From Immersiella caudata (lineage: Eukaryota > Ascomycota > Sordariomycetes > Sordariales > Lasiosphaeriaceae): DNA of 64,000 nt. The translations under genes and the position numbers were made by a program. A model generated the notes under the pieces. That model saw only the letters and a program-made list of their open reading frames with translations, searched no databases and was not told where the DNA came from. Of the stretch, positions 43,443 through 54,367 are shown in pieces. Location of the stretch: the NCBI GenBank assembly GCA_030512335.1, contig JAULSU010000002.1, positions 1,674,001 through 1,738,000 on the forward strand. Reading direction: 5' to 3'. Position 1 is the first letter of the stretch; every line of letters begins with the position of its first letter.

Positions 43443-44961
43443 ATGGCTGCTTCTACCGTCCAGAACCCCCAGGTCCCGACCGAGTCGAAGTCGGCCAAGA
43501 AGAAGAAGGCCAAGACTGAGCGCACAGAGTCCCCCGCCCCAGCTGCGCCGACCCCGGAGAAGGCCGCATCTATCGCTGCCAGCGCGACCCAGGATGACGT
43601 TTCTGAGAATCCGTACATCCGTGAGCTTCAGAAGTAAGCTTTTTTTTTTCTTGCTCGAATTTAAACCGTTTTCCTGACGCTGTTATGCAGGAACATCCGC
43701 AACGTCAACAAGAAGATCACAAACCTTGCCAAGATCGAGGCTATTGTAGCAGAGCGCAAGGGCCAAGATCTTGATGAGCTGGTGTCTGTGAAGGTGATCA
43801 ATGCCGACCAAAAGGCCTCGCTCCTCAAGAAACCCTCTCTCCAGAGCCAGCTAGCCCATTACGAGGAGCAGCTCGCCCAGCACAAGAAGGTTGAGTCGGA
43901 CCACCGCGCCCGCATCGCTGAGGTTCAGAAGAGCTTGACAGAGAAGGCCGAGAAGGAGAAGGCGGCAGCGATTGCAGAGGCCAAGGCGAAGGCTGAGGCT
44001 GAGGCCGACACTTCTCTCCGTACCAACTTCCTCCACCTCTCACAGTTCCTCCGTCTGGCTGCCGCCCGCCGCGCAGAGGATGTTGACAGCACAGCAGACG
44101 AGAACCTGGCCCTCGAGGGTGTGCTTCTTCATATTTACTCCGGCGACGATAATGCCGTTGAGACCATGTTGAAGCTTGTTCAGGGTGTTGAGGAGCAGAC
44201 GACGAGCACAGGTGGCGAGTTGCTGCAGACAACTTGTAAGAAGCCTCTATGTTAGCGTTTTCCAAATTCCCTACGCTGACACACAAATAGTTGCCCAGGT
44301 CAAGACAGCTGCTATTGCCCACGCTGCTCCGTTCCTCGCCCCAGACGCGACTGAGGCCGAGGCCGAGCCCGCTGAGGTCAAGGAGGAGGAGGAAGAGCCC
44401 GAGGCTGATCCGACTGTCGCTCATGCCGGTCTTACCGAGATTGAAGAGGGCTCTGCCGCTGCCCTTACCAACGGTCACACCGAGGAGCCCGCAACCGCCG
44501 AGAGCGTCCCAAGCAACGCGGAGGTAGCCGACAGCGCCGCGAACGCTGCGGGAGAGAGCCAATGGGACACTCCCAACAACGAGATGACCATGTCGCAGGA
44601 GTGGGTGGACGTGAAGGCTGAGGCTACCGAGGCGGAGACCCCAGCGGCTGCCGCACCCACACCCGCACCCGCACCCGCGCCCGCTGCCCCTGCGCCAAGC
44701 AACAACCAGTCGTGGGCTGATGACCATCCGGAAGCACACGAGGCTCCCGCCGCCGCTACTGACTCCAACGACGGCTTCCACCAGGTGCAGCGCAATCGTG
44801 GCAATCGTGAGGGAGGGTACCGTGGTCGTGGTGGTGATCGCGGCGGCTACCGCGGCCGTGGAGGACATCGTGGTGATGGACGGGGCCGGGGCCGGGGCCG
44901 TGGTGGCGACCGCGGCGGCATGCCTTCGCGCCCTCGTCGTGGCGGTGATGAGCAGCATTAG
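43443..44961 (+). CDS. YAG7-like, caprin-related RGG protein
   Basis: This is probably a ribosome- or mRNA-associated cytoplasmic protein. Three exons (43443..43633, 43691..44235, 44291..44961) give 468 residues; the introns are 57 and 55 bp. After a Lys-rich start (SAKKKKAKTE), the block NPYIRELQKNIRNVNKKITN with LAKIEAIVAERKGQDLDELV, crossing intron 1, matches the dimerisation region of YAG7-type proteins. A long charged coiled coil rich in Lys/Glu/Ala follows (about 100-160). The second half is acidic and Ala/Pro-rich with a PAPAPAPA tract. The C-terminal 70 residues are RGG-rich (GGYRGRGGDRGGYRGRGGHR), typical of RNA binding. The name rests on domain resemblance; no search was done. Confidence 0.8.
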
Positions 44962-45589
44962 TGATTCTCTCATCTGCTGGCGCACTGTGTCGCATAGGGA
45001 GCATCTGGTTCTCTCGATTTGGTCTGCATCTGGTGGGGCGGCGCAATTTGCGCGGCAGTCATGGCGTTCATAAAACCTGCATGCGCTACACATAAAAAGG
45101 TTGATTGTACATTAGGGAGATGGTGTTGCGGATTTGGGGAACAGCGGACCCTCATGACATTGAAACTTACATGACGACTAGATAAACACTGAGATGAGAC
45201 AGGTTTGCCCCGCAGGATGCGTATTGCTGCTGGGAATAGGACGGAGGGCAAGGCAAATGTATCATAGGCAGATAGGTCAACAATAATGACTATATCTACC
45301 AATATTTTCAGTGCTTCAGTGATGTCCTCCACAGCCAGGGTGAGTGTTGGTCTTAAATTAAACTTGGCATTTTGAACCAGTAAACCTCGGTCAAAGGCAA
45401 CCACTGTTCCAATCTGCAACCGTAGAATATGTGGACAACATTTATAATTTTTTGGTCGTGTCAAATCCAACGCCAACAGAAAAAGCCCCAACGAAGGGAA
45501 TCCGGGGCCACACAGCCCAAGAAAAAGCTACACCTAACATCCAGAGACCACCCGCAAGACCCATCCGCCCATATCCGGTTACATTTACA
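44962..45589. other. convergent intergenic region, YAG7-like / alkyltransferase
   Basis: This 628-bp region lies between two stop codons on opposite strands. It is relatively AT-rich in its centre and holds only 3' untranslated sequence as far as I can see. Confidence 0.4.
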
Positions 45590-46099
45590 TCACCTAAACC
45601 CGGTAAACGGCGTGCCCACCACCCTCCCCGTCCCTTTCCCATCAAATCGCACCCCCTCCTTTCGTAACAACGCGCGCTTCTCTTGCAGCGTTAGACACCC
45701 TTCCCCATCGCGAGGCCCAATTTTGCCTTTGAACCCCCCGAGAAGCCCACCGGTTGCCACAACGCGGTGGCAGGGGACTAGAGGCGCAAAGGGGTTTGTG
45801 CGTAGGGCGTTGCCTACTGCACGGGGCGATGATCGCAGGTGGGTTGCTAGGATTCCGTCTGGGTTTGTGGGTTAGCTATGGATCGAAGGGGTTGCGAAGA
45901 GGTGCGTATGCAGGAGCTTACATGTTGTGAAGGAGCCGGGTGGGATTTGACACAAGAGGAGGAGGACGGATTTTTGGTAGGGGGAGAGAGTCGAGGTGAG
46001 GATTAGGGTGGTGGGATCTTTGCTTCGAGGAGCAGGTTTTGGTGGTGGGACTGTGGTTGGGGATACGGGAGGGGACATGGTGGTTGTGGAGGTTGCCAT
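45590..46099 (-). CDS. MGT1: O6-alkylguanine-DNA alkyltransferase (MGMT family)
   Basis: This suicide repair protein transfers the alkyl group from O6-alkylguanine in DNA to its own cysteine. Two exons (46099..45922 and 45858..45590) give 148 residues. The 63-bp intron (GTAAGC, branch GCTAAC, ACCCAG) splits the Tyr codon in PPGSFTTYGILATHL. The helix-turn-helix and active site read SSPRAVGNALRTNPFAPL then VPCHRVVATGGLLGGFKG, with the acceptor Cys in PCHR intact, so it is an active MGMT rather than a Cys-less alkyltransferase-like protein. The C-terminus includes KRALLRKEGVRFD. The frame stays open upstream to another ATG at 46303, which would add 68 residues of low-complexity sequence; 46099 is preferred on family length. 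It is divergent from the Cys/His repeat gene at 47013. Confidence 0.87.
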
Positions 46100-47012
46100 G
46101 ATGGGTGGTCCTGCTGGGTTGTGGCAGGTGCAGCGGCTGGGTTGTCGCGGAGGTTGGGCTAACAATTGTAATGTCTGACACAGATTTGCTGTGATAGTTG
46201 ATGATAATGAATGAATCGCGTCGTGGGTTGGGTGAGTCGTAGATATATCAACGGCGGGACGCAGGCTGGATGGATAGTTGGGCCGATCTGAGTGTGATGT
46301 CATGGTAAGGGCGCGTCGGAGATTTGTAATGTCGGGTTTCGCGTTGAGGCGGCACGAACATGATACGACCTCACGTGACTTGCAACTGGGTTGGAAAGGG
46401 GGTGTGGAAGTGCTACCGGGCTTCAACGTCGACACCTCTTGATGGGTGGCGGGATGTCGAGTTGCGTCCCGTCTTCGCCAACGGGACGAGCCCGGGCAAG
46501 TGAGTGCAATGGCTTCACCGACTTTGTTGGTTCATCACACAATTCGGGCGGACGCACGGCTCCGTCACTCGATTGCCGACGAGCCTGTCAGATGCGTCCG
46601 CCTGATCCCACCTTGGATTGGCTCGCCAGCAATCGTGTGGTGGTGTGTAGCCACCCCGCCGGTCCTCGATTGGCCGTGGACCACGCGCCTGTTGTTTGCG
46701 GACGGCTGTTGCACACGAGGGTCGCGTTCGAGCGAAGTGGTTGCATGGAGCCGCTGCAAGCCCGCATCTGCTGGTGTGCCCCGTCTCTGAGTGATGATTT
46801 TGGGGAGCCAACCCTGATTGATTGACTGACGACGGTGCCGTCGTTGGTTGGGAGGAGGTAAAGGGGGTGTTTCCAGCCAAAGTTTCGCTCTATCAGCTGG
46901 CTTATATTGTTTCAGCCTCCCACTTCGCGTTTCTCACTGCCTTCTCGTTGACTTGCTGCTTCGATGCTGGTCTTTTCTGTCCTGCATCGCTCTTATTATC
47001 AGCCCATCTATA
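46100..47012. other. divergent intergenic region, alkyltransferase / Cys-His repeat gene
   Basis: This 0.9-kb region includes a palindromic TCACGTGA site at 46371-46378 and two inverted CCAAT boxes (ATTGG at 46617-46621 and 46669-46673). All three lie between the two starts and could act on both genes. The part up to 46303 is the open upstream extension of the alkyltransferase frame. Confidence 0.45.
46371..46378. promoter_or_regulatory. TCACGTGA palindrome, candidate bHLH site
   Basis: CACGTG is the core bound by fungal bHLH factors (Pho4/NUC-1 or Cbf1 types). This copy is a perfect 8-bp palindrome 272 bp upstream of the alkyltransferase ATG and 635 bp upstream of the Cys/His repeat gene. 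Function is inferred from sequence only. Confidence 0.3.
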
Positions 47013-49068
47013 ATGAACCGAAGACACAACGAATGCCGGAGCGAGGGGTGTGGCGGGGAGGTCGTTTTCAAGACGGTCGATGGATCCTTCGTCGACTCCG
47101 CTAGGGGCATGCGAACATCGCCAAATGGTTATCACAGGCATTCTGTTGGCCCGACACAGATAATGTCGGCATATTGCAAGCAGCGTGAGAAGCCTGTCTC
47201 TTTGATATTTCGAGTGTCGAGGTAGAAACTTATCGCATAGCTAGACACCTGCCTACACTTCGTTGTCAGTAGCTAAAACATCCCCACCGACCTGGTTGTA
47301 CCTTCCTCGAAGGAGACGTGTTTCTCTGCGTCGACGACTTATGACCTAACACATCACACAGAGGGAGGAAGGGTGCAATAGTAAGAAGCCTCCCCACGAC
47401 AGCGTATGCCCAGTGCACGCCCGATGTCCTGTTCAGGATTGTAACCAGGCGCGCGGTCAATACCTGGACACCAAATTCGAATACGTCCCCGGCTCTGTTC
47501 CGAAATATGCCCGCTACGAGCTCTGCTTCGATCGTAAGTGTCTTGCTGAGTCTCAGCGCCTCCGGTGCCTGACTTTGCGCAGATAAATGCATAGTTCGAT
47601 CATGTCATCGTGGGCGAACTTCGTCGAAATCTTCATATTGTTCAGCTCATGGCTGCCAGGCGGAAGGGTGCCCGAGCCCAAGCCAAGAACAGCGAAACTG
47701 CTGTGCTAAGCGTGAGCTCTGTTGCCTTCTGGCTGGGTAGCTTTGCTTACTTCGGTCCCAGATGAATGCCACACGGATGGCTGCCGCACAATCGTCGAGG
47801 GCGACTATCCGTTCTGCGTGATCCGTAAGTCGTCTTGGAGCCGTCTTCCCAAACCGCTGCTGAGTGAACTCCAGACGTCAAGTGCGAAGTACAGAACTGC
47901 AACATGGCCAGGCATCTCATGGCAAAAACAGAAGAGTATCTCGACTTCTGTACTGAGCGTAAGTCGTGATTAACTTGGTCCATCTTTCTAAACTGCCTGT
48001 CTGACATTTCTCCGACCAGATGCTACCTGTCAAGCGAGCCGGTGCCGAGAGATCAAGAAAGGCGGCTCGCCGCATTGCCCATCTCATACATGCCGTGAAC
48101 GGGACTGCGAGACTAGTTGCTCAGGCAAGCCGTATTGCGAAAACCGTCAGACCCTTCCCCGGTAGAGCCGCCGCCTGACGCTGACATCGACAAACAGATG
48201 GATGTGCCGAGCCCAGCTGCGAAAGCGCCAAAACATGGGCTGGGAAGCAGAAAAGCGCTTCCAAGTTCTGCCCCGTGCATACCTGTCGATCCATCGGCTG
48301 CTCCCAGCTTGTTGGTCCGCTAGCGCTGTTCTGTAACGTTCATGTATGTTGCAGGGAAAACTGCCTTCAGAAAGCGATGGCTGAGCAGCTGTGTATAAGT
48401 CGTACGTCAAGAGCTAAACCCCTTATTCATATTCAACGTGCTGACCAGCGTTTTCCCTCCCCCCAGACTTCAAAGAAGAGTACATCGCTCAGGGCGAGCG
48501 CGAGCGGGAAGTTGCAGAACAGCGCCGTAATAGCCAACCCTTCAAGCAGCATTTCTTCAATCCACCAGCTCATCGCGGTCGCAAGCACAATACAAACTCG
48601 GAAACCGAGTCCGACACAGCGACTGAGACAGAGTCAGAACAGGACAAGAACGAACCTGCGAGAGCGGGACCCCGCCGCTTCACCGACAGCCAGCTCAGCA
48701 GCAGCGCTGCTGGCAAGAGAGAAGACGTACAGTCCAAATCGATATCAGCACCCTCGAAGCGTGAGTGGCAGAGGGCCTCACCTGCCTTCAAACAGGCCAG
48801 CAGCGAATATACAAAGAGGAAAAAGGAGAAACAACCGCACTGGGCGGACGATACTTCCCCTCGAGGATCTAAGGTTGGTTCGATAACGGAGTCCTTGGTT
48901 GCTGAGAATGGCGAAAGCTACGTCGGTTTTGCTCCCGAAGACGGCGGCCCCGGCGGACTTCCGGGGAGCTATCCCGTTGGTGGCGGTGGTAAGCCTGTTG
49001 GGACTAAAAGAACCAACAGTATGCCGAGCGAGAGCGGCTCTTCGACGGCTACAACCAGGGTGGTATAG
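47013..49068 (+). CDS. tandem C-x4-C...C-x2-H repeat protein, probably zinc binding, unknown function
   Basis: I do not recognise a named gene. My model has nine exons: 47013..47184, 47245..47264, 47362..47533, 47583..47711, 47762..47824, 47875..47958, 48020..48145, 48198..48401 and 48467..49068, giving 523 residues. Residues 8-324 hold twelve modules of the form C-x4-C-x(9-41)-C-x2-H with one to three residues between them, for example CHTDGCRTIVEGDYPFCVIH and CRSIGCSQLVGPLALFCNVH. Module 2 is looser (C-x8-C). Introns 1 and 3-8 all interrupt the closing His codon after its first C (C|AT or C|AC). Most have CTRAY branch sites and are 49-65 bp. The last 200 residues are charged and Ser-rich. 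The spacing resembles WRKY19-type Cys/His fingers (family inference). The 20-nt exon 2 is the least certain part. Confidence 0.75.
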
Positions 49069-49334
49069 TAACATTGAAAGACTGTTGACCTGTGGTTGAT
49101 GTTGTGGGCGTTATTTGGATATTGCACGGTCCCGACGATATATTGGATGCTACGAGCTGGGGCTGGAGTTTTCATATTGGGTATTTCTTCTGATACCTAC
49201 CAATAGACGAGATTTCCTGCTCACCGTGTAGATGTGCTGCCATGAATCCCAACAACCTCAACGGCATGATCCCTTCCAGCCAAAACCGAACTTAGCAGGC
49301 CGTCCCACGACCCCCACAGCTAACCGCAGACCCA

Positions 49335-50066
49335 TCAATCCCCAGCATCAACCTCCAAATCAATCTGCACCCCATTCGAAATCCCATACTCTGACAACGT
49401 CAAGATATCCTTGAACGGCCTCTCGCCCTGCCTCTTCAGCAATATCTCGTGCGGCTCCCGTCCAATCTTCATCGCCACCATCACTTTGAACTGCTTGATA
49501 GTATCGCTCGGCAGCGCCGGAATCTGCGCCTTGGTTCCCAACCGATCGTTCACTGTGACAATGATCATTTCCTCCCCGCCGCCCCCACTAGCCTTTGCAG
49601 GGGCAGGGCGCGCAGGCGGCTTCTCCTTCTCAGCAGGCCGCTCCCTCCGAGGCGGTTTACTCGTATCATCGCGGTCGCGGTTACGATCTTGAATTCTATC
49701 CTCGCGATCGCGATGACGGCGGGGAGAGCGTGGGCGGTCTCTGTCGCGATCCCTGTCGCGGTCGGACCTGTATCTGTCGTCTCTGCTGTCTCTGTCTCTG
49801 TCTCGGTATCTATCGTCTTCCTTGCCGCGATCGCCGTCGCGATCGCGGTTTCGGCGTGGGGAGCGATCGCGGTAGCCGCGCTGGAGGCCGCCGCGGTCTT
49901 GGTTGCGGTCTTGGTTGCGGTCGCTGCTGCGCTCGTCGTCGTAGGAACGCTTCTCTTTCCAGCGAAAGCCGCCGCCGCCGCCTTTGGGACCTTTAGGCCG
50001 CCGTGGTGGGGATCGTGATCGCGAATTTGACCGCCTCTGGGGAGGAGGATCTGTAGAATCGGCCAT
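49335..50066 (-). CDS. Hub1/UBL5-like ubiquitin fold fused to an RD/SR-rich N-terminus
   Basis: Hub1 is a ubiquitin-like protein that binds spliceosomal Snu66 non-covalently and tunes splice-site use. The single exon encodes 243 residues. Residues 167-243 match Hub1 over its full length: MIIVTVNDRLG, an Asp at the position of Hub1 Asp22 (PALPSDTIKQFK), ILLKRQ and FKDILTLSEYGISNG. The usual C-terminal di-tyrosine is replaced by IDLEVDAGD. The first 166 residues are an Arg/Asp/Ser-rich region (SRSRSPPRRPKG, DRDRDRDRDRPRSPRRHRDR), like splicing-factor RS domains. Canonical Hub1 is only 73 residues, so the fusion is notable. It could be the sole Hub1 of this species or a paralogue; I cannot tell from one window. 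Confidence 0.8.
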   Translation of the reverse strand: MADSTDPPPQRRSNSRSRSPPRRPKGPKGGGGGFRWKEKRSYDDERSSDRNQDRNQDRGGLQRGYRDRSPRRNRDRDGDRGKEDDRYRDRDRDSRDDRYRSDRDRDRDRDRPRSPRRHRDREDRIQDRNRDRDDTSKPPRRERPAEKEKPPARPAPAKASGGGGEEMIIVTVNDRLGTKAQIPALPSDTIKQFKVMVAMKIGREPHEILLKRQGERPFKDILTLSEYGISNGVQIDLEVDAGD

Positions 50067-50504
50067 ATTGGGGGTGTGTTGTAAGATGATGGGGGAAGGG
50101 TGCGGGATCTAGGTGTTGATTTGGAAATTCTAGTGGGGCGGAAAGTCTTATCGGCGATCGGCCAGCGATAAGAAAAAGGCGGTGGGAAATGCAAAGGAAC
50201 ACAGCTTCGATTCAAAGAGTCAATGATATATAAACTATGGATATCGCTTTGACCCTCGGATGACGGCCAGCAAGATAGACATGGAACTCTGCAATGAAGA
50301 GGGTTTTGTCGTCGCGTCTTGACTGACCATCCCTCGCCGTATTTTTCACCCTGAAACCGCGCCCCCTAAGGACCTCGACCTCCGCAGATAAACAATGAAC
50401 GCCATCCCTTCCGTCCAACCCAAACGCCAGATGACTATGCCGAGGTGTATCATACAGAATGAGAGGGCAGCAAACCGAACAAAAAAGGCAACACAAAACC
50501 AGAC
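50067..50504. other. intergenic region upstream of the Hub1-like gene
   Basis: This 438-bp region contains the promoter of the Hub1-like gene and the 3' end of NOP58, both on the minus strand. No ORF of interest was seen. Confidence 0.4.
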
Positions 50505-52476
50505 TTATTCGTCGGCGTGCTTCTTCTTCTTCTTCTGATGCTTCTCTTCTTTTGCTGGTGTCTCCTCGGTCTCTTCCTGGGCATGCTTGCGCTTGGAGCT
50601 CTTGGACTTCACGGGTGTCTCGGTCTCTTCTTCCTGGGCCTTCAGGTCTTTCTTGCTCAGCACCTCCAGGCTGCCATCGACATTCACCTTAATCTGCCCC
50701 TTTTCGTAGCGGCGAGTGAACTTGGAAACTGACAGACCTGCTTCCTTGGCAAGGCGCTCGAAGTCCTTCTCGTTGAGCTTCTTGGTTACTGGTGTCTGGC
50801 CGGACTCGGCCTTCTTTGAAGATGAGGGTGTCTCCTTGTCCTTCTTCTTATCCTTCTTCTTCTCAGACTTGTCCTTCTTGCTCTTCTTAGCGGGAGCATC
50901 CTCCATCTCGACGTCCTTGTCCGAATCAGCCTCTTCATCCTCAACCTCCTGGATGAGCGGCTTCTTGGGTGTTTGCTCCTGTGCAAGTAGACCATCGGCA
51001 TCGACGTTGTACTTGCGGGCCTCCTTAATGTCCCACTTGGAAGGAGCACCGAGAGGCATGCCGTTTGGCCCAACAGAAGTAGTCTTGGAGAGCGGCTTTC
51101 CTTCGAGGTGACGGAGGTTGTTCTCAAGCTTAGCCCTGGCATGGATACCAAGGCTGGCACGAGTCTCGTCATCCGCATCTTCCTCGAATTCGGCGAGCGC
51201 GTCAGTGCGAACACCCAAAGCCAACTTGGAAGCGAGCTGACGGGCCATCTTGCCCTTGTTAGCTCCAGACGCCTGGCCAACCAGCGAGGCGTGGTAGATG
51301 AGACCGTACTTGGGGGTGGCATGCTTGGTCTTGAGGGCACGGAAGAGGGCCTTCTCGGCACCAAGAATCTGGATAGTAGAACCAGGATTCTTGGCCAAGC
51401 TCATAAGGGAGCCGGCGTGAGCGATGAGTCTGGCTCCCACAAGGGCACCGACCAACTCGGTCATGTTGGGCGAGATAGCCCTCATTCTGTTTTCGAGGTA
51501 TTCTGAGAGCTGCTTGCGATACTCAGAGTAACTGATAACCTGCTCAGCCAAGAGCTTGATGTTGATCAAATCCTCCTCGCTAATCTCTGTACCCATGCTG
51601 ATATCAGCGGCGGCCTTGACAGCGGTTTCAATTTCATGAGGCAGAATCTCCGAGAGATCGACGTCGGGTGCATTGGAGCGGATTCCGAGGGTGACAATAA
51701 CGCGGGCGTACGAGAGGTTGTCGGGAAGGATCTTGGCCAGCTCGGGGAAGTGCCAGCCGTACCATTCCTTCACTCGCATGGCGTACGTATTCAACTCCTT
51801 GTCCAAATCATCCAGAAGCGAAACTGCGTGGACTATCATAACATCCACCTTGTCGGGGGAGAACTTGAGCTTGTGGCGTGAGAGCGAGTGGGAGAGACCG
51901 AGGGACATCTCTTGAAAGTTTTCCGGGAGCATGCCCGGAATGAGATCTGGAAGATGTTGTCGGATGGCGCGGAAGAGATCAGTGGTTGTGGAATCCGAGA
52001 TAGGCTTAATGTTGAGCTCCGGGAGTTTAAGGATGGAGCTGCCGAGCTTGTTTTCGGCGACGGCGAGGGTGACCTTCTTCTCGTCCTTGAACTCGTTAAG
52101 AAGGCTGGCGAGTTTAGGTGTGACCTTGCCTTCGATAACGCCCGAAATCTCCTCGAGCGCACCGGCAGCGCTGTCAAACTTTACGAACTCCTTGTATTTA
52201 ATCCTATGGGAGGTTGGTCAACTTTGACTGATAAAACGGTCTCGGCGCGCAAACTTACTCTTTGACAATCTTGTCGACAGTCGACAAGCGATCCGTGAGA
52301 TTGCCATCGTCGAGGAGCTTCTTGTCGGCGGCCTTGAACAAGCCATAACTGCGACACTAGTTAGCTCCTTCTCTTCACATTTCCGGTGCAGATCGCAGCT
52401 CGCGCAGCGCGGCAACGACCAATTGGATGGGAAGCACATACCCGGCGCTCGTTTCTGTGAGGATGAAGAGAGGCAT
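50505..52476 (-). CDS. NOP58: NOP58, core box C/D snoRNP protein
   Basis: Nop58 is a nucleolar core protein of box C/D snoRNPs that guide rRNA 2'-O-methylation. Three exons (52476..52442, 52348..52259, 52203..50505) give 607 residues. Introns are 93 and 55 bp. The N-terminus MPLFILTETSAGYGLFKAAD spans intron 1 and DKIVKEIKYKEFVKFD spans intron 2. The central Nop domain contains EILPHEIETAVKAAADISMG, ENRMRAISPNMTELVGALVG and LIAHAGSLMSLAKNPGSTIQ, ending with KTKHATPKYGLIYHASLVGQ. The C-terminus is a lysine/glutamate-rich tail (KKDKKKDKE and a final KKKKKHADE) typical of Nop56/58. A separate MPLFILTET start and these blocks distinguish it from Nop56. It is divergent from VMA6 with 378 bp between starts. 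Confidence 0.95.
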
Positions 52477-52854
52477 GGTGACGGCGTGCTCTCTCAATCA
52501 GGGAGTGCACTTGCTCTTGGGTGGTGGGAAGCAGTAGTTGACTGTTTCCTCGTCGTTGCGATTCGCCGCGGGCCTCGAAGGGAAAAAGTCAAGAGCGAAG
52601 AACAATTTTTTTCTGCACCGTCCAGTTTGGAGCTTGCTGCCAGGTGGGGGCTGTGGTCCGAGCTTTGCTTTGGTACGTACCGAAGCCTCTTGACCGCCTT
52701 CGACGTGCACGGCCCCAGTGGCCTGGTTGGTTACGCAGCACTCAACACACCGCGTGCTGGATGGATCGGCTGCTGCAGTGCGTACGCCTCGAGCCCCAAC
52801 AAGACAGGGACGTCCCCTCATCTCAACCGCTTCACAGCCAAAGCAGCGCGCAAG
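52477..52854. other. divergent intergenic region, NOP58 / VMA6
   Basis: This 378-bp region must serve as promoter for both genes. A GATGAG core, as in the yeast PAC element of ribosome biogenesis genes, is present on the minus strand at 52817-52822; relevance in this fungus is speculative. Confidence 0.45.
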
Positions 52855-54127
52855 ATGGAGGGCCTTTTATTCAATGTGAACAATGGGTATGTCAAGCGCA
52901 TGGCCGCCTGCGTGTTCTTTGCAGCGGGTGCTAACGTCCCCTGACTAGCTACATTGAGGGCATTGTTCGTGGCTATCGGAATGGCCTCCTTACCGGCGCA
53001 AACTACACAAACATGACCCAATGCGAGACCATCGATGGTCAGCCTCCTGCTTGTCCCCTATGATATAAGGGGATTCTAAACATCTTCCAGATCTCAAACT
53101 TCAGCTGGGTCCCGCCTATGGCGACTTCCTTGCGTCGCTCCCTCCGAACCCGTCCACCTCCACCCTCGCAGCCAAGACCACCGACAAGCTCGTCGCTGAG
53201 TTCCGCTACGTCCGGGCCAATGCCGTTGGATCCCTCGCAAAGTTTATGGACTACCTGACCTACGGCTACATGATCGACAACGTCGCTCTACTCATCACCG
53301 GCACCCTGCACGAGCGCGACACCCGGGAGCTACTGGACCGGTGCCACCCCTTGGGCTGGTTCGAGACGATGCCAGTGCTGTGCGTTGCGACCAATATCGA
53401 GGAGCTGTACAACAGTGTGTTGATTGAGACCCCGCTCGCCCCCTATTTCAAGGGCAGCCTTAGCCACCAGGATCTGGACGAGCTCAACATCGAGATCGTC
53501 CGCAACACCCTCTATAAGAACTACCTCGAAGACTTCTACCAGTTTGTCAACTCACACCCCGACATGGCCGGCACTCCCACGGCAGAAGTTATGTCGGAGA
53601 TCCTTGAGTTTGAGGCTGACCGACGGGCCATCAACATCACGCTGAACTCGTTTGGTACGGAGCTGTCCAAGGCAGACCGTAAGAAGCTGTACCCGAATTT
53701 TGGCCTGCTGTATCCCGAGGGAACCCTCATGTTGTCGCGCGCCGACGACTTCGAGGGTGTCAGGCTAGCCGTTGAGGGTGTCGGTGACTACAAGTCGTTC
53801 TTCGAGGCAGCTGGTCTTGGTGGCGGTGTTGGTGGGCCGGGAAACATGGCGGGCGGCTCAGGGTCGGATGGCAAGACGCTGGAGGATATGTTTTACCAGA
53901 AGGAGATGGAGATTTCAAAGGGTGCCTTTACAAGGCAGTTCACATTCGCCATTGTTTATGCATGGGTTAAGCTGAGGGAACAGGTATGTTGGCTTCTCAG
54001 CTATGCCCCTTATCCTTTCGACCAGATGGCTAACTTCGTGCAGGAAATCCGCAATATCACATGGATCGCTGAGTGCATAGCACAGAACCAGAAGGAGCGG
54101 ATTGGCAACTACATCAGCGTTTTCTGA
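52855..54127 (+). CDS. VMA6: V-type proton ATPase subunit d
   Basis: Subunit d is the cytosolic V0 protein that couples the central rotor to the proteolipid ring of the vacuolar H+-ATPase. Four exons (52855..52886, 52949..53037, 53091..53983, 54044..54127) give 365 residues, near the yeast length of 345. The N-terminus reads MEGLLFNVNNGYIEGIVRGY across intron 1 and CETIDDLKLQLGPAYGDFLA across intron 2. Conserved segments include FMDYLTYGYMIDNVALLITG, HPLGWFETMPVL and NTLYKNYLEDFY. The C-terminus EIRNITWIAECIAQNQKERI is typical. A Gly-rich insertion near residue 305 (AAGLGGGVGGPGNMAGGSGS) accounts for the extra length. Confidence 0.95.
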
Positions 54128-54367
54128 AGGGTTTGGCGTGCGTCTTTGCGTTTTGCGTTGTTTAGATTACCTATTGTCTCGGGTATAAGTTAGCCTAATC
54201 AGTGTGGCAGAACAATGGCGTCTGGGCGAAGGGCTGAAAGAACGGCCCAGTGAAATGGAGACAGTGGGAACTGAGGCAAACCCCGTCTACTTGTTGGTAT
54301 TGTACAATACATAGAGAAGCTACAACACATTTGTTATACATGGAGGACATCCTCGGTATTAATGTGC

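Noticed and set aside
43825..45093. 422-residue antisense ORF opposite the YAG7-like gene
   Set aside because: It is a mirror of the GC-rich, Ala/Glu/Arg-biased codons of the real gene and runs across its introns.
46100..46303. Upstream in-frame ATG at 46303 for the alkyltransferase
   Set aside because: It would add 68 low-complexity residues not expected for the family. Kept only as an alternative start.
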